A stretch of DNA of 9,066 bases, taken from assembly GCA_002413145.1 (NCBI GenBank), contig DHWK01000178.1:1-9066 (forward strand), in the 5' to 3' direction. Within the stretch, counting starts at the first letter, position 1. Every line of letters begins with the position of its first letter. The notes beneath the pieces were generated by a model. The model was not told the origin of the DNA, did no database searches, and saw only the letters and a list, made by a program, of their open reading frames with translations. A program made the translations under genes and the position numbers. Below are positions 1 through 6,745 of this stretch, piece after piece. Source of the stretch: a bacterium UBP12_UBA5184. GTDB lineage: Bacteria > Vulcanimicrobiota > Vulcanimicrobiia > Vulcanimicrobiales > Vulcanimicrobiaceae.

Positions 1-34
1 ACCAAATCACCCTTGGTAACGTAACTTGCTTAGG

Positions 35-68
35 GCGTAGTGCGGGGAAACCCGCATGACATCTACGC
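35..68 (+). repeat. Structured hairpin with GAAA tetraloop
   Basis: The sequence shows two stacked stems. TGCGGG (41-46) pairs with CCCGCA (51-56) across a GAAA loop (47-50). GCGTAG (35-40) pairs with CTACGC (63-68), leaving a 6-nt bulge (57-62) on the 3' side. The GNRA loop and coaxial stems suggest an RNA element, but there is no T tract, so it is not a standard intrinsic terminator. It lies 11 nt upstream of the tRNA-Ser fragment. A known RNA family is not recognised. Confidence 0.55.
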
Positions 69-79
69 TTGCGGTGCGC

Positions 80-130
80 GGAGAGGTGGCAGAGCGGTTT
101 AATGCGGCGGTCTTGAAAATCACTAAGGCC
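80..130 (+). pseudogene. tRNA-Ser(UGA), 5' part only
   Basis: The 5' half of a class II tRNA is clear. The acceptor 5' strand is GGAGAGG (80-86). A D arm spans 89-105 with GCA/TGC stem and the GG of the D loop. The anticodon arm spans 107-123 with loop CTTGAAA, which gives anticodon TGA (serine), and the stem has one C-A mismatch (108/122). Similarity to serine tRNAs continues into the start of the variable arm (about 124-130). After that no T arm and no CCTCTCC acceptor strand is found downstream on the plus strand. The gene therefore appears truncated and probably non-functional. A remnant left by recombination at a tRNA attachment site is the most likely origin; a long intron seems less likely because no 3' exon is visible within the next several hundred bases. 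Confidence 0.7.
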
Positions 131-213
131 GTCCCGACAGGTCACCGCTAGCGCCGATTGAGCACGAAAATGGACCCTATCGTGATCTCGGGGTACCTAC
201 CGAGACTTATTCC

Positions 214-236
214 GTTAGCAATTTGGAATTGCTAAC
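214..236. repeat. Perfect 10-bp inverted repeat, 3-bp loop
   Basis: GTTAGCAATT (214-223) and AATTGCTAAC (227-236) are exact reverse complements separated by TGG. A further direct copy of GCTAACG follows at 247-253, 16 bp after the one at 231-237. There is no T run, so a rho-independent terminator is unlikely. The shape is compatible with a recombinase core site or a protein-binding palindrome. Its function is unknown. Confidence 0.6.
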
Positions 237-316
237 GTACGTGCTAACGCACCGACCTTGGCGGCTCGAGACTGCATCGGGCGTCTCGATTGCAGCTGGG
301 TTTCTTCGAAACGCGG

Positions 317-342
317 CTCCAGCGGGATTCGAACCCTCAGCC
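317..342 (-). other. Isolated tRNA T-arm-like sequence
   Basis: Read on the minus strand, this stretch contains GGGTTCGAATCCC, an exact T stem-loop core (TTCGAAT loop with C at the loop-closing position). It is followed by a possible acceptor-like TGGAGCC. One T-stem pair is mismatched. No matching 5' acceptor strand (GGCTCCA), D arm or anticodon arm is found at the expected distance. It also cannot complete the plus-strand tRNA-Ser fragment, because the orientation is opposite and the acceptor sequence differs. It is best treated as a tRNA fragment or chance similarity. Confidence 0.3.
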
Positions 343-685
343 AGCGGTCCCGGCCGATCCTTGGCAGTCCTGAAAAGCTCCATCCTATCAGGCTTTTCGG
401 GCGCAACGCCGTTCTGGCCACTCCTGTCCGATTCGTGTCGGTCCCGACCGCTCCGCGACAAAATTGTGACAAATGGGATCCCGCGGTGTACGGGTTCTGA
501 TATGTACCGGAAGCTCACAAATCTGGTCTATCCGAGGGTACAACCTCAGGTTTGCGCGGCTGGGCCAGAGAAAAGAAGTTGCTCGTTGTCCGCCCTTGAG
601 TTGCTCGCCCCAGTCGGAGCCGTATATGACGTTGTCGTTGGTCGGATTAACTGATCCGAGCTTACTGCGAAACGTTCGCCGCCGG

Positions 686-1873
686 TCAGTGCATCAGGCT
701 CGGAATATCGCTGAGAGACGGGCCTTCCCCGCCGGTTTGCGGCTTCTCCGATCCGGGCGCGCCTTGCCGGTGCCGTACCTTGTCGATGTATGGGAGTAGA
801 ATCGCAAGATCGGCTAACTCGGGGATGGTGATGCTCGGCGTTTTGCTCTTGCGCAAGAGTTTGTTGTAATCTTCGATCGCCGATGCTTGCTGCTCCGGAT
901 TCCAGTTTTCCCAAGGAACGCCGGCCTTGTGCTGCGAGCGCCAATCGTACGCGGCGTTGCGGTTTCCCCCGGAGATTGCAGCCTTGATCTGCGCTATGAT
1001 GCTGTCGGGAATATATTGCAAACCGCCGTTTTGGTACTGCCAGACGTGACCCATCTCGTGAATGAGCGTCTCGCGCCCGACGTCGGTTAGCTCGAGAGTG
1101 TCACCCTTGAAGTGTCCCCAATCGGATTTTAGGTTGATCGTGTTACCGATCGTGCGAGGCGCGCCCGCCGCCATCATGCTGTCACGCGTGATCTCGATCT
1201 TGTCGTAGTCGACGCTATCTTGGAACACATCCTTGGCGTAGGTTTTCTCGTCGTCGGTAAGCGGCCGGCTCTTCGTCGTCGCCCGGTTGCCGATGAGCGC
1301 GCCGGCAATGAGACCGCCGACGCCGCCGACGATCGCGCCGATCGGACCGCCGATCAGACCACCGATGAGCGCACCGGTGAGCGCTCCGCTCACGCCGCCC
1401 AGTATCCCGCCCAAGAGCGATCGGTGGATAGTTGCCCCGTCGGACGTCGGTTTCGCGATGCGAGCGTCACCCACGCGCTCACCGCGCGCCACCCGCCGGC
1501 TCGCATGTTCCGCGTCGCGCTCGTGCGCATCGAGCGGCGAGGAAACGCGCAGGGTCGATGGAACGGCGTCGCATTGTTCGTCGACGTGCAACAATTCGTG
1601 GGCCAAGAGGACGCGCCCTTCGGTAGCGTGCGGCGCGTACGCGTGCGGAGCGAACACGACGTGGCGTCCCACCGTATATGCCGCGGCGCCCAGAGCGAGC
1701 GCCGTTGCGCCGGCGCGCTCGCTGTCGTGAACCCGAACGCGCGAAAAGTCGTGACCCAGTAGCGGCGCCATTTGAGCGCGCAGCCCAGGCTCCAGCGGCC
1801 GGCCTTCTTCGCGTGTGACACCCTGAATCGCTGCGTTGACTGCGCCTCGAGCCAGACGAGTGCGATCCATCAT
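686..1873 (-). CDS. eCIS-associated DUF4157 protein with glycine zipper and second HExxH domain
   Basis: This 395-aa protein has three parts. Residues about 24-100 form a DUF4157 (eCIS_core) domain: the GHDFSRVRVH and AAYTVGRHVVFAPHAYAP blocks lead to HELLH at 92-96. Residues 153-195 are a glycine-zipper membrane-type segment built of repeated GG/GxxxG steps. Residues about 205-345 are a second putative zinc-peptidase-like domain with HEMGHVWQYQ at 272-281. The C-terminal tail is low in complexity and ends SLMH. DUF4157 proteins are known as frequent eCIS cargo or associated factors; whether these HExxH motifs cleave anything is not established. The start is taken at the first ATG of an ATGATG pair (the second ATG is at 1870), because further upstream the frame is antisense to a clear glycosyltransferase gene. 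There is no Shine-Dalgarno, but TATAAT lies 6 nt upstream, so the mRNA may be leaderless. A membrane-active or pore-forming effector is inferred from the zipper. Function otherwise unknown. Confidence 0.88.
   Translation of the reverse strand: MMDRTRLARGAVNAAIQGVTREEGRPLEPGLRAQMAPLLGHDFSRVRVHDSERAGATALALGAAAYTVGRHVVFAPHAYAPHATEGRVLLAHELLHVDEQCDAVPSTLRVSSPLDAHERDAEHASRRVARGERVGDARIAKPTSDGATIHRSLLGGILGGVSGALTGALIGGLIGGPIGAIVGGVGGLIAGALIGNRATTKSRPLTDDEKTYAKDVFQDSVDYDKIEITRDSMMAAGAPRTIGNTINLKSDWGHFKGDTLELTDVGRETLIHEMGHVWQYQNGGLQYIPDSIIAQIKAAISGGNRNAAYDWRSQHKAGVPWENWNPEQQASAIEDYNKLLRKSKTPSITIPELADLAILLPYIDKVRHRQGAPGSEKPQTGGEGPSLSDIPSLMH
1289..1417 (-). other. Glycine-zipper membrane-type segment within the DUF4157 protein
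   Basis: Residues 153-195 of the 395-aa protein are almost only Gly, Ala, Ile, Leu and Val, with GG pairs recurring every 3-5 residues (GGILGG, GALIGGLIGG, GAIVGGVGG). This is the pattern of oligomerising glycine-zipper transmembrane hairpins. It is long enough for two membrane passes and sits exactly between the two HExxH domains. The underlying DNA is mildly repetitive (recurrent GATCGGnnnGCCG-like units), so slippage could change its length. Confidence 0.75.
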
Positions 1874-1879
1874 TTCGAC

Positions 1880-1885
1880 ATTATA
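1880..1885 (-). promoter_or_regulatory. Consensus -10 box (TATAAT) for the 686-1873 gene
   Basis: On the minus strand a perfect TATAAT ends 6 nt before the first ATG. A transcript from it would start at or next to the start codon, so the message would be leaderless. This fits the lack of a ribosome binding site. No good -35 hexamer is seen at 16-18 bp upstream. Confidence 0.6.
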
Positions 1886-1891
1886 CACCAC

Positions 1892-1920
1892 TTGCGCGGC
1901 GCCGCTGCGAAGGGTACGAT
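1892..1920 (+). promoter_or_regulatory. Possible promoter for the glycosyltransferase-effector operon
   Basis: TTGCGC (1892-1897) and TACGAT (1915-1920) are separated by exactly 17 bp and resemble -35 and -10 boxes, although the -35 match is only moderate. A start near 1927 would give a short leader containing the purine-rich GAGGG before the TTG codon at 1946. The element lies in the 72-bp gap between two divergent genes, where a plus-strand promoter is expected. Confidence 0.35.
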
Positions 1921-1945
1921 GATCGAACCTTGAGGGCGGGGCAAG

Positions 1946-2950
1946 TTGGAAAAACTCGTCTTCCGAAATTTCCTGTCGCCGGGCGACATCGTTATGCTGA
2001 CCGCGGCCGTGCGCGACCTGCACGCGGCGTACCCGCGACGTTTCGTCACGGACGTTCGTACGCCGTGCCCGGCGATCTGGGAACACAACCCCTATCTCAC
2101 GCCGCTCGCCGAGGACGACCCCGATGTCCGGCGCGTCGATTGTCATTATCCGCTGATTCACCGCAGTAATCGTGCGCCGTACCACTTCGTTCACGGGTTC
2201 ATCGAGTACCTTAACGAGCAGCTCGGGCTCAACATTAAGCCGACGCTTTTTCGCGGCGACGTCCACATCGCGCCGCTTGAAAAATCCTGGATCTCGCAGG
2301 TCGAGGAGATCGTCAAGCAGCCGGTTCCCTTTTGGATCGTGGTCTCCGGGGGCAAGCGTGACTTTACGATCAAATGGTGGGATGCCCAGCGCTATCAGGA
2401 CGTCGTCGACCACTTCGCCGGCCGGATTCTGTTCGTACAAATCGCCGAAGCCGGTCACGAGCACCCCGCGCTGCGCGGCGCGCTCGACTTGCGCGGTAAG
2501 ACGGACCTTCGCCAGCTGATCCGTTTGGTCTATCATGCGCAAGGCGTGCTGTGCCCGGTCACGTTGTTGATGCACCTCGCGGCCGCGATCGAAGTTCGTC
2601 CGGGAATGCCCAAGAATCGCCCCTGCGTCGTGGTCGCGGGTGGCCGCGAACCACCGCACTGGGAAGCCTATCCGCACCATCAATTTCTGCATCGGGCCGG
2701 CGCGCTCGCGTGTTGCGACGACGGCGGCTGCTGGAAGTCTCGCGTGGTGGCGCTGGGCGACGGCGACGAAAAGGATCGGCTCGAACACCGCTGCGTCGAC
2801 GTCGTCGGCACGTTGCCGCGTTGCATGGACATGATCACCGCGGCCGACGTGATCCGCGCCATCGAGCTGTATTTTGAAGGCGGGGCAATCCGCTATTTAA
2901 CGCCGGCCCAAGCCGCCGCTTGCGAATCGGCGATGAGCGTGTTCGCGTGA
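1946..2950 (+). CDS. GT9-like glycosyltransferase (heptosyltransferase superfamily) with Cys cluster
   Basis: The 334-aa product looks like a GT-B glycosyltransferase related to ADP-heptose:LPS heptosyltransferases (GT9). The N-terminal Rossmann half has KLVFRNFLSPGDIVMLTAAV (3-22), with the small-residue/GD loop that in GT9 contacts the acceptor and donor. The second half starts near 128 (FWIVVSGGKRDFTIKWW) and has a donor-side block, CPVTLLMHLAAAI (203-215), matching the GxxTGxxHLAAA-type motif of the family. An unusual feature is the Cys cluster at C256, C257, C262, C283 and C293, inserted before the C-terminal helices, which could bind a metal. The autotransporter heptosyltransferase family (TibC) has an analogous metal finger, but homology is not shown here. 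The start is TTG, forced by an in-frame stop at 1931-1933; the next start, ATG 1994, would cut the conserved N terminus. It overlaps the next gene by 4 nt. Substrate unknown. Confidence 0.85.
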   Translation: MEKLVFRNFLSPGDIVMLTAAVRDLHAAYPRRFVTDVRTPCPAIWEHNPYLTPLAEDDPDVRRVDCHYPLIHRSNRAPYHFVHGFIEYLNEQLGLNIKPTLFRGDVHIAPLEKSWISQVEEIVKQPVPFWIVVSGGKRDFTIKWWDAQRYQDVVDHFAGRILFVQIAEAGHEHPALRGALDLRGKTDLRQLIRLVYHAQGVLCPVTLLMHLAAAIEVRPGMPKNRPCVVVAGGREPPHWEAYPHHQFLHRAGALACCDDGGCWKSRVVALGDGDEKDRLEHRCVDVVGTLPRCMDMITAADVIRAIELYFEGGAIRYLTPAQAAACESAMSVFA

Positions 2951-4146
2951 CGGTCGCCGAACATCCAAGGGTCCACGTCACGCCGTATCGCCTCCGGGTC
3001 TACACCCACGAGCGCGGCGGTTTCAGCGGGTTGCGCGACGTCAAGGTGCTGGTCTATTTTCCCCATGGCTTCGGCGACTGGGTGCAGTTCTCGCGGGTCC
3101 TCCCGTTGCTCGAACCGACCAATCGGTATTGGATGACGCGCTACGGCGACGACAACGTCGCGTTGATCGACCGCTGCACGTACGCCCAGCCGGTATATTT
3201 GGGTCTCAACGGAACGCAAAACGGTGACGGCGCGGCCTTCGCAAGCCGCCATTTCGGTCTCGATTACGAGATGCTCGACGGCGGCGAGCGCGAACTGCTG
3301 CTTCCCGACTCGCTCGTCGAGTTCTGCGAGCGCGAACGCATCGATGCAATGCTGTGGACGTCGTTTCCGGAGATCGGCGGCAATTTCGAATACCCATATC
3401 ACTCGAAAGCCCGCAACGTCTTGCGGCACCTGGTAAGCAAACCGCGCCTCGAGGCCGCCGACCTCGCCGGTCCGCTCGGTAGCGGCTTATCCTTCGAGGT
3501 CGATCCCTGGGTCACGCATTGGGTGGAATCGCGCCTGAAGAATTTGCTCGGGCTGCGCGGCCGCAAACTGTGTCTGATCGGGCGTAACGGGTACACATCC
3601 ATCGGTAAGAATTGGGGCCACCGCTGGCGCGAAGAACTTCCCGCGGGCAAACGCCGCGAGGGTGAGGAGTGCCGTGACTTCATGCGTTTGTTACGCGCCA
3701 ACGACGATCGCTGGACGTTCTTGATCGCTGAAGACCGGCTGTTCGACGGCGACGACACGGTTCGCTCGCCCGAACTCCACGCGTTCAGTTACGCTGACGT
3801 CTTCGGCACGATCGATCAACCGATGATCCCGTTCGGTCTGGTCATGAAGGTGCTCGCTTCGGTTGCCGACTTGTGCGTCGGCGTGCCGGTCGGTCCATAT
3901 CATCTGTGCATGGCCAAGCCCGAGCTTCCGACGGTTGGCCTCTGGCTCGAACACGTGCCGAGCTGGTATGAGGAGCCGAAGGAGGCCTCGATTCACGTCG
4001 TCAGCCGGAACGTTCGGGACCGCGCCATCGACCGCAAGCCGGGAAGTTTCTTCACCAAATCGCGTTTGATCTATCGCACTATGTACGTTGAGACGCGCGT
4101 CATCACCGGCGAGCAGGCCTTTGCCGCCGCGCAGCTGCTGCTGTGA
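2947..4146 (+). CDS. GT-B (GT9-like) glycosyltransferase, second of a pair
   Basis: The 399-aa product has the same two-domain layout as its upstream neighbour. It starts with a Rossmann strand and glycine loop, VKVLVYFPHGFGDWVQFSR (32-50). A second nucleotide-sugar-binding half begins near 206 (RKLCLIGRNGYTSIGKNW). Near the C terminus CVGVPVGPYHLCMAKPELP (310-328) corresponds to the GT9 donor motif (usually GxDTGxxHLAAAxxxP), with the acidic residue replaced by Val-Pro. The start chosen is GTG 2947, giving a GTGA overlap with the previous stop codon (2948-2950), the usual sign of translational coupling; a TTG at 2920 in the same frame would add nine residues. The pair may act in sequence on one acceptor or form a heteromer. 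The acceptor is not visible from the sequence; a protein acceptor is plausible because the next gene, 7 nt downstream, encodes a DUF4157 cargo-like protein. Lipid or polysaccharide targets are alternatives. Confidence 0.85.
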   Translation: MTVAEHPRVHVTPYRLRVYTHERGGFSGLRDVKVLVYFPHGFGDWVQFSRVLPLLEPTNRYWMTRYGDDNVALIDRCTYAQPVYLGLNGTQNGDGAAFASRHFGLDYEMLDGGERELLLPDSLVEFCERERIDAMLWTSFPEIGGNFEYPYHSKARNVLRHLVSKPRLEAADLAGPLGSGLSFEVDPWVTHWVESRLKNLLGLRGRKLCLIGRNGYTSIGKNWGHRWREELPAGKRREGEECRDFMRLLRANDDRWTFLIAEDRLFDGDDTVRSPELHAFSYADVFGTIDQPMIPFGLVMKVLASVADLCVGVPVGPYHLCMAKPELPTVGLWLEHVPSWYEEPKEASIHVVSRNVRDRAIDRKPGSFFTKSRLIYRTMYVETRVITGEQAFAAAQLLL

Positions 4147-4153
4147 CTCGGTG

Positions 4154-6745
4154 ATGAAAGCCTGGATTGCGCCCACCAAACGATCTGTGCAGCGTCCCGC
4201 GGTCAAGCTCCAGCGGACGCTCATGATCGGCGAAGCAGGTGATTACTTCGAGCACCAGGCGGACGCCGTTGCCGAGCGAGTGATGGGTTCGGTCCCGGCA
4301 GCGTCCGCCGCGGTAGGCGCGGTTGTTGCGCAGCCGCGCGTACAACGCCAGTGGTCCGATGCGCCGGTTGGGCCGCTCGGCGGCGCTCGATCCGCCTTGG
4401 TTCCCGCACCAAGCTTTGGCTGGAACCGCGATGAAGTCGCGGTTGGCGGAATGCGGCGAATTCCAGTTGAGAGTTTGACGCTCGGGAATGTAGTTCCCAA
4501 CAAAGATTCCGCAGCCGAGGAGGCGGCCGACCAGCGTGCCGTAGTCATAATCCCGGCCGCGCTCGACCTCACCGCACCCGTGGAGGTGCTGCTGCACTTC
4601 CACGGCCATAACGTTGGCTACAGGCAGCGCAAAACGCAAGGGACGCACTCGACCCTGGCGCCGGGAACGGTACGCGACGTCGACACTGATCGTATCGAGC
4701 AGCAGCTTGAAAGCAGCCACCGTCCGGTCATCGGCGTCCTCGCCCAAGGAACGACCTCCTCGGATTTCGGGAAAATCAATAGTGACGCGTACATAGCTGA
4801 GGTTTTCCAAAGGCTGACCACAATGGGAGTTTGGAAGACGCCCCCGTCCATAACCCGGGTTGTCCTAAGCGGCCATAGCGGCGGCGGTCTTCCGATTTCG
4901 GAGATGATGTCCGAGAAGGGGCAACCGCGTTTCGCCTCAACTCTCGGAGAAATTGCGCTGTTCGACGCGATCAATGGCCCCAACGAGTTCGCGTCGGTTA
5001 GGCAGTGGGTAATCAGCCAACTCGATCGCGACCTTTCATCGCTGAGTGCGTCCGGCGTGACCGCAGCTCAGCAACTCCAGTTTCTCAGCACGAGCATGCG
5101 CTTTCGCGCGTATTACACGAACAGCAGCTATGCCGCTAGGCACATCAGTCTGCAGCAAGCAATCGACGGTTGGTTTGGGCTGCACAAGGCCGCGCTCGGT
5201 GGCGTCGGATCCCCGACCTACAAAGCACTCTACGCCAACTATCATGTGTTTGCGGTGGGACACGCCGAACATGAAGTCATCCTCAGCCGCGACGATAAGC
5301 TTCTCGACGCGCTGAGCGCGTTGCCGGCTCCGGCGAGCACCGTCGGCTCAGGAACGGGCACGACCTCGACAACGATGCCACCAGGTATGGGACCGCCAAC
5401 GATTCAGCGACTGCCCGAGAACGGTGCGTCGGTCGAACCCGACGCGCCGTCCATCGTGCATGAGGTGCTGCGCTCGCCCGGACAACCACTTGATCGCGCG
5501 ACACGCGCCTTCTTCGAGTCACGATTCAACCACGATTTTGGCAGCGTCCGCGTGCACGCCGATCAAACGGCCGCCGAGTCGGCTCGTGCTGTGCAAGCCC
5601 ACGCGTTCACGGTCGGAAGCGATCTCGTCTTTGGCGCCGGGATGTATGCTCCCGAGTCGGCGCGCGGCAGAAAACTGATCGCGCACGAACTTGCACATGT
5701 CGTGCAACAGGACGCGACGGGTCCGGGACGCGCGCGTGTATCGCGCGTCGCGTGGACGCCCACCCGCGCGGACGAGCGAACAGCGGCCGGCACGGATCGT
5801 TTTGCCGCCCAGACGTTTGAGGTTACGATTTCTTCGCTGGCGGGTCTTTCCGGAGTCATCACCACCGAGTCAATTGGGGTTTCTGTTTTTGTTCCGGCGG
5901 CTGCGAACGTTCCCGGGAGAAACAAGGTGCACGTCTTTTTCGGCCCCGGCAGTGCGACGGAGACCGGGCTGCCGGCGACCGACGTTGGGATGAATGCCGT
6001 CATGACACACGGTTTGCGCGGCGCTTCAAATGCAACGGAATGGATCCTTATCGGCGTACCCGGACGAGCCGGACCTCGAGGCGAGCAAGAGGGATTCTTC
6101 ACCATCGATACGGCCGGGATTCAGGCGTGTTTGACAGCCGCGGGAAGAGCATCCACCACCATCGATGCGCTGCGTTACAGTGCGCATAGCCGAGGCTACC
6201 GGGGGCTGCGCGAGACGCTCAACCGGCATCTAGTGAGTGGACCCTCGCCGGAACGCGTCGTGATCCTCGATGCCGCCTACGGCAGCGTGCAAGCCGCCCT
6301 CGGCGCAGCCGGCATACCCGGTTCCAAGCAGGTCGCATACAACGTGACAGCTGGAACTTCCCTAAAGGCGCCGGGCGCGAAGAACATTAGTATCGGAGAG
6401 GGAGCCGCGCGAGCGATCGGCTATACGCGCATCATCCGCGATGCCATGACCGCGACGCCCCCGGTTACGGTTCCACCCGCGATCGCATCGCAGTTGCTGA
6501 CCTTACCTCCGCGCGGATCGTTTACCACGCACTCGCCGCCGGCGCCCGGCGGGACCAACATCAATGACTTCGCAGCCGCAAATTCAGCGGCTATCGCGGC
6601 GATCGTGCGGAACGAGTCCAGGCCCGACGGGCTCAAGACGTTCATCGAAACGAACAATCTGTTAAAACTCGGGACGACCTTCGGAGCCGGCGTCTATTCG
6701 CACCACTTGTTTGTTGCGGAAATAGCGCAAGAACTCGTCGACTAA
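4154..6745 (+). CDS. Large eCIS cargo-like protein: alpha/beta hydrolase, DUF4157 core, second alpha/beta hydrolase
   Basis: This 863-aa protein begins with the DUF4157-protein leader motif (LMIGEAGDYFEHQADAVAER, 23-42). Next comes an alpha/beta-hydrolase-like domain (about 85-395) with an HFHG oxyanion motif (148-151), nucleophile elbow GHSGG (S242), candidate acid D271 (LFDAING) and candidate His 370 or 373 (VGHAEHEV). A Thr/Ser/Pro linker (395-415) precedes the DUF4157 core (444-519), which ends HELAHVVQQ with H511, E512 and H515. The C-terminal part (about 550-863) repeats the hydrolase plan: VPAA strand (580-583), HG (619-620), AHSRG (S679), D706 (VILDAAYG) and H850/H851. Such proteins are known eCIS-associated toxins; the hydrolase domains suggest lipase, esterase or related activity on a target cell, which is inference. 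The start is ATG 4154, 7 nt after the previous stop, just ahead of the leader; GTG 4151 is possible. No signal peptide is seen, as expected for particle-loaded cargo. It overlaps the convergent regulator gene by 4 nt. Confidence 0.92.
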   Translation: MKAWIAPTKRSVQRPAVKLQRTLMIGEAGDYFEHQADAVAERVMGSVPAASAAVGAVVAQPRVQRQWSDAPVGPLGGARSALVPAPSFGWNRDEVAVGGMRRIPVESLTLGNVVPNKDSAAEEAADQRAVVIIPAALDLTAPVEVLLHFHGHNVGYRQRKTQGTHSTLAPGTVRDVDTDRIEQQLESSHRPVIGVLAQGTTSSDFGKINSDAYIAEVFQRLTTMGVWKTPPSITRVVLSGHSGGGLPISEMMSEKGQPRFASTLGEIALFDAINGPNEFASVRQWVISQLDRDLSSLSASGVTAAQQLQFLSTSMRFRAYYTNSSYAARHISLQQAIDGWFGLHKAALGGVGSPTYKALYANYHVFAVGHAEHEVILSRDDKLLDALSALPAPASTVGSGTGTTSTTMPPGMGPPTIQRLPENGASVEPDAPSIVHEVLRSPGQPLDRATRAFFESRFNHDFGSVRVHADQTAAESARAVQAHAFTVGSDLVFGAGMYAPESARGRKLIAHELAHVVQQDATGPGRARVSRVAWTPTRADERTAAGTDRFAAQTFEVTISSLAGLSGVITTESIGVSVFVPAAANVPGRNKVHVFFGPGSATETGLPATDVGMNAVMTHGLRGASNATEWILIGVPGRAGPRGEQEGFFTIDTAGIQACLTAAGRASTTIDALRYSAHSRGYRGLRETLNRHLVSGPSPERVVILDAAYGSVQAALGAAGIPGSKQVAYNVTAGTSLKAPGAKNISIGEGAARAIGYTRIIRDAMTATPPVTVPPAIASQLLTLPPRGSFTTHSPPAPGGTNINDFAAANSAAIAAIVRNESRPDGLKTFIETNNLLKLGTTFGAGVYSHHLFVAEIAQELVD

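Larger units (their letters stand above)
131..685. other. Gene-poor segment between the tRNA fragment and the first CDS
   Basis: About 550 bp hold no convincing coding sequence. Several short overlapping frames are open on both strands, but none has a recognisable domain, a ribosome binding site or convincing codon use. Besides the elements listed separately, short inverted repeats are visible: TCTCGG/CCGAGA (186-191/200-205), TCGAGAC/GTCTCGA (266-272/283-289), GAAAAGC/GCTTTTC (372-378/392-398) and TCGGAT/ATCCGA (642-647/654-659). The last lies just beyond the stop of the minus-strand gene at 686 but lacks a T tract, so it is at best a weak terminator. The density of small palindromes and tRNA-like pieces fits a recombination-prone island edge. 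Confidence 0.5.

Noticed and set aside
339..360. Similarity to the variable arm of selenocysteine tRNA (CCAGCGGTCCCGG)
   Set aside because: No acceptor stem, anticodon arm or correctly placed T arm accompanies it on the same strand; it is probably a chance match.
207..518. Minus-strand 103-codon frame
   Set aside because: It overlaps other open frames in the same segment, has unlikely composition and covers small palindromes and tRNA-like sequence.
223..654. Plus-strand 143-codon frame with an AGFEPSASG-like peptide
   Set aside because: The peptide GFEP arises from translating the complement of a tRNA T-arm core, a known source of spurious annotated proteins. No ribosome binding site or domain supports it.
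642..659. Hairpin after the 686-1873 gene as intrinsic terminator
   Set aside because: The stem is only 6 bp and no T tract follows on the minus strand.
1220..1762. Plus-strand frames opposite the DUF4157/glycine-zipper gene
   Set aside because: They are Arg/Ala/Pro-rich antisense shadows typical of GC-rich DNA; the minus strand carries the conserved motifs.
1874..2788. Minus-strand open frame extending the DUF4157 protein by 305 codons
   Set aside because: It is exactly antisense to the clearly coding GT9-like gene, has no recognisable domain, and the DUF4157 part starts cleanly at ATGATG just after a TATAAT box.
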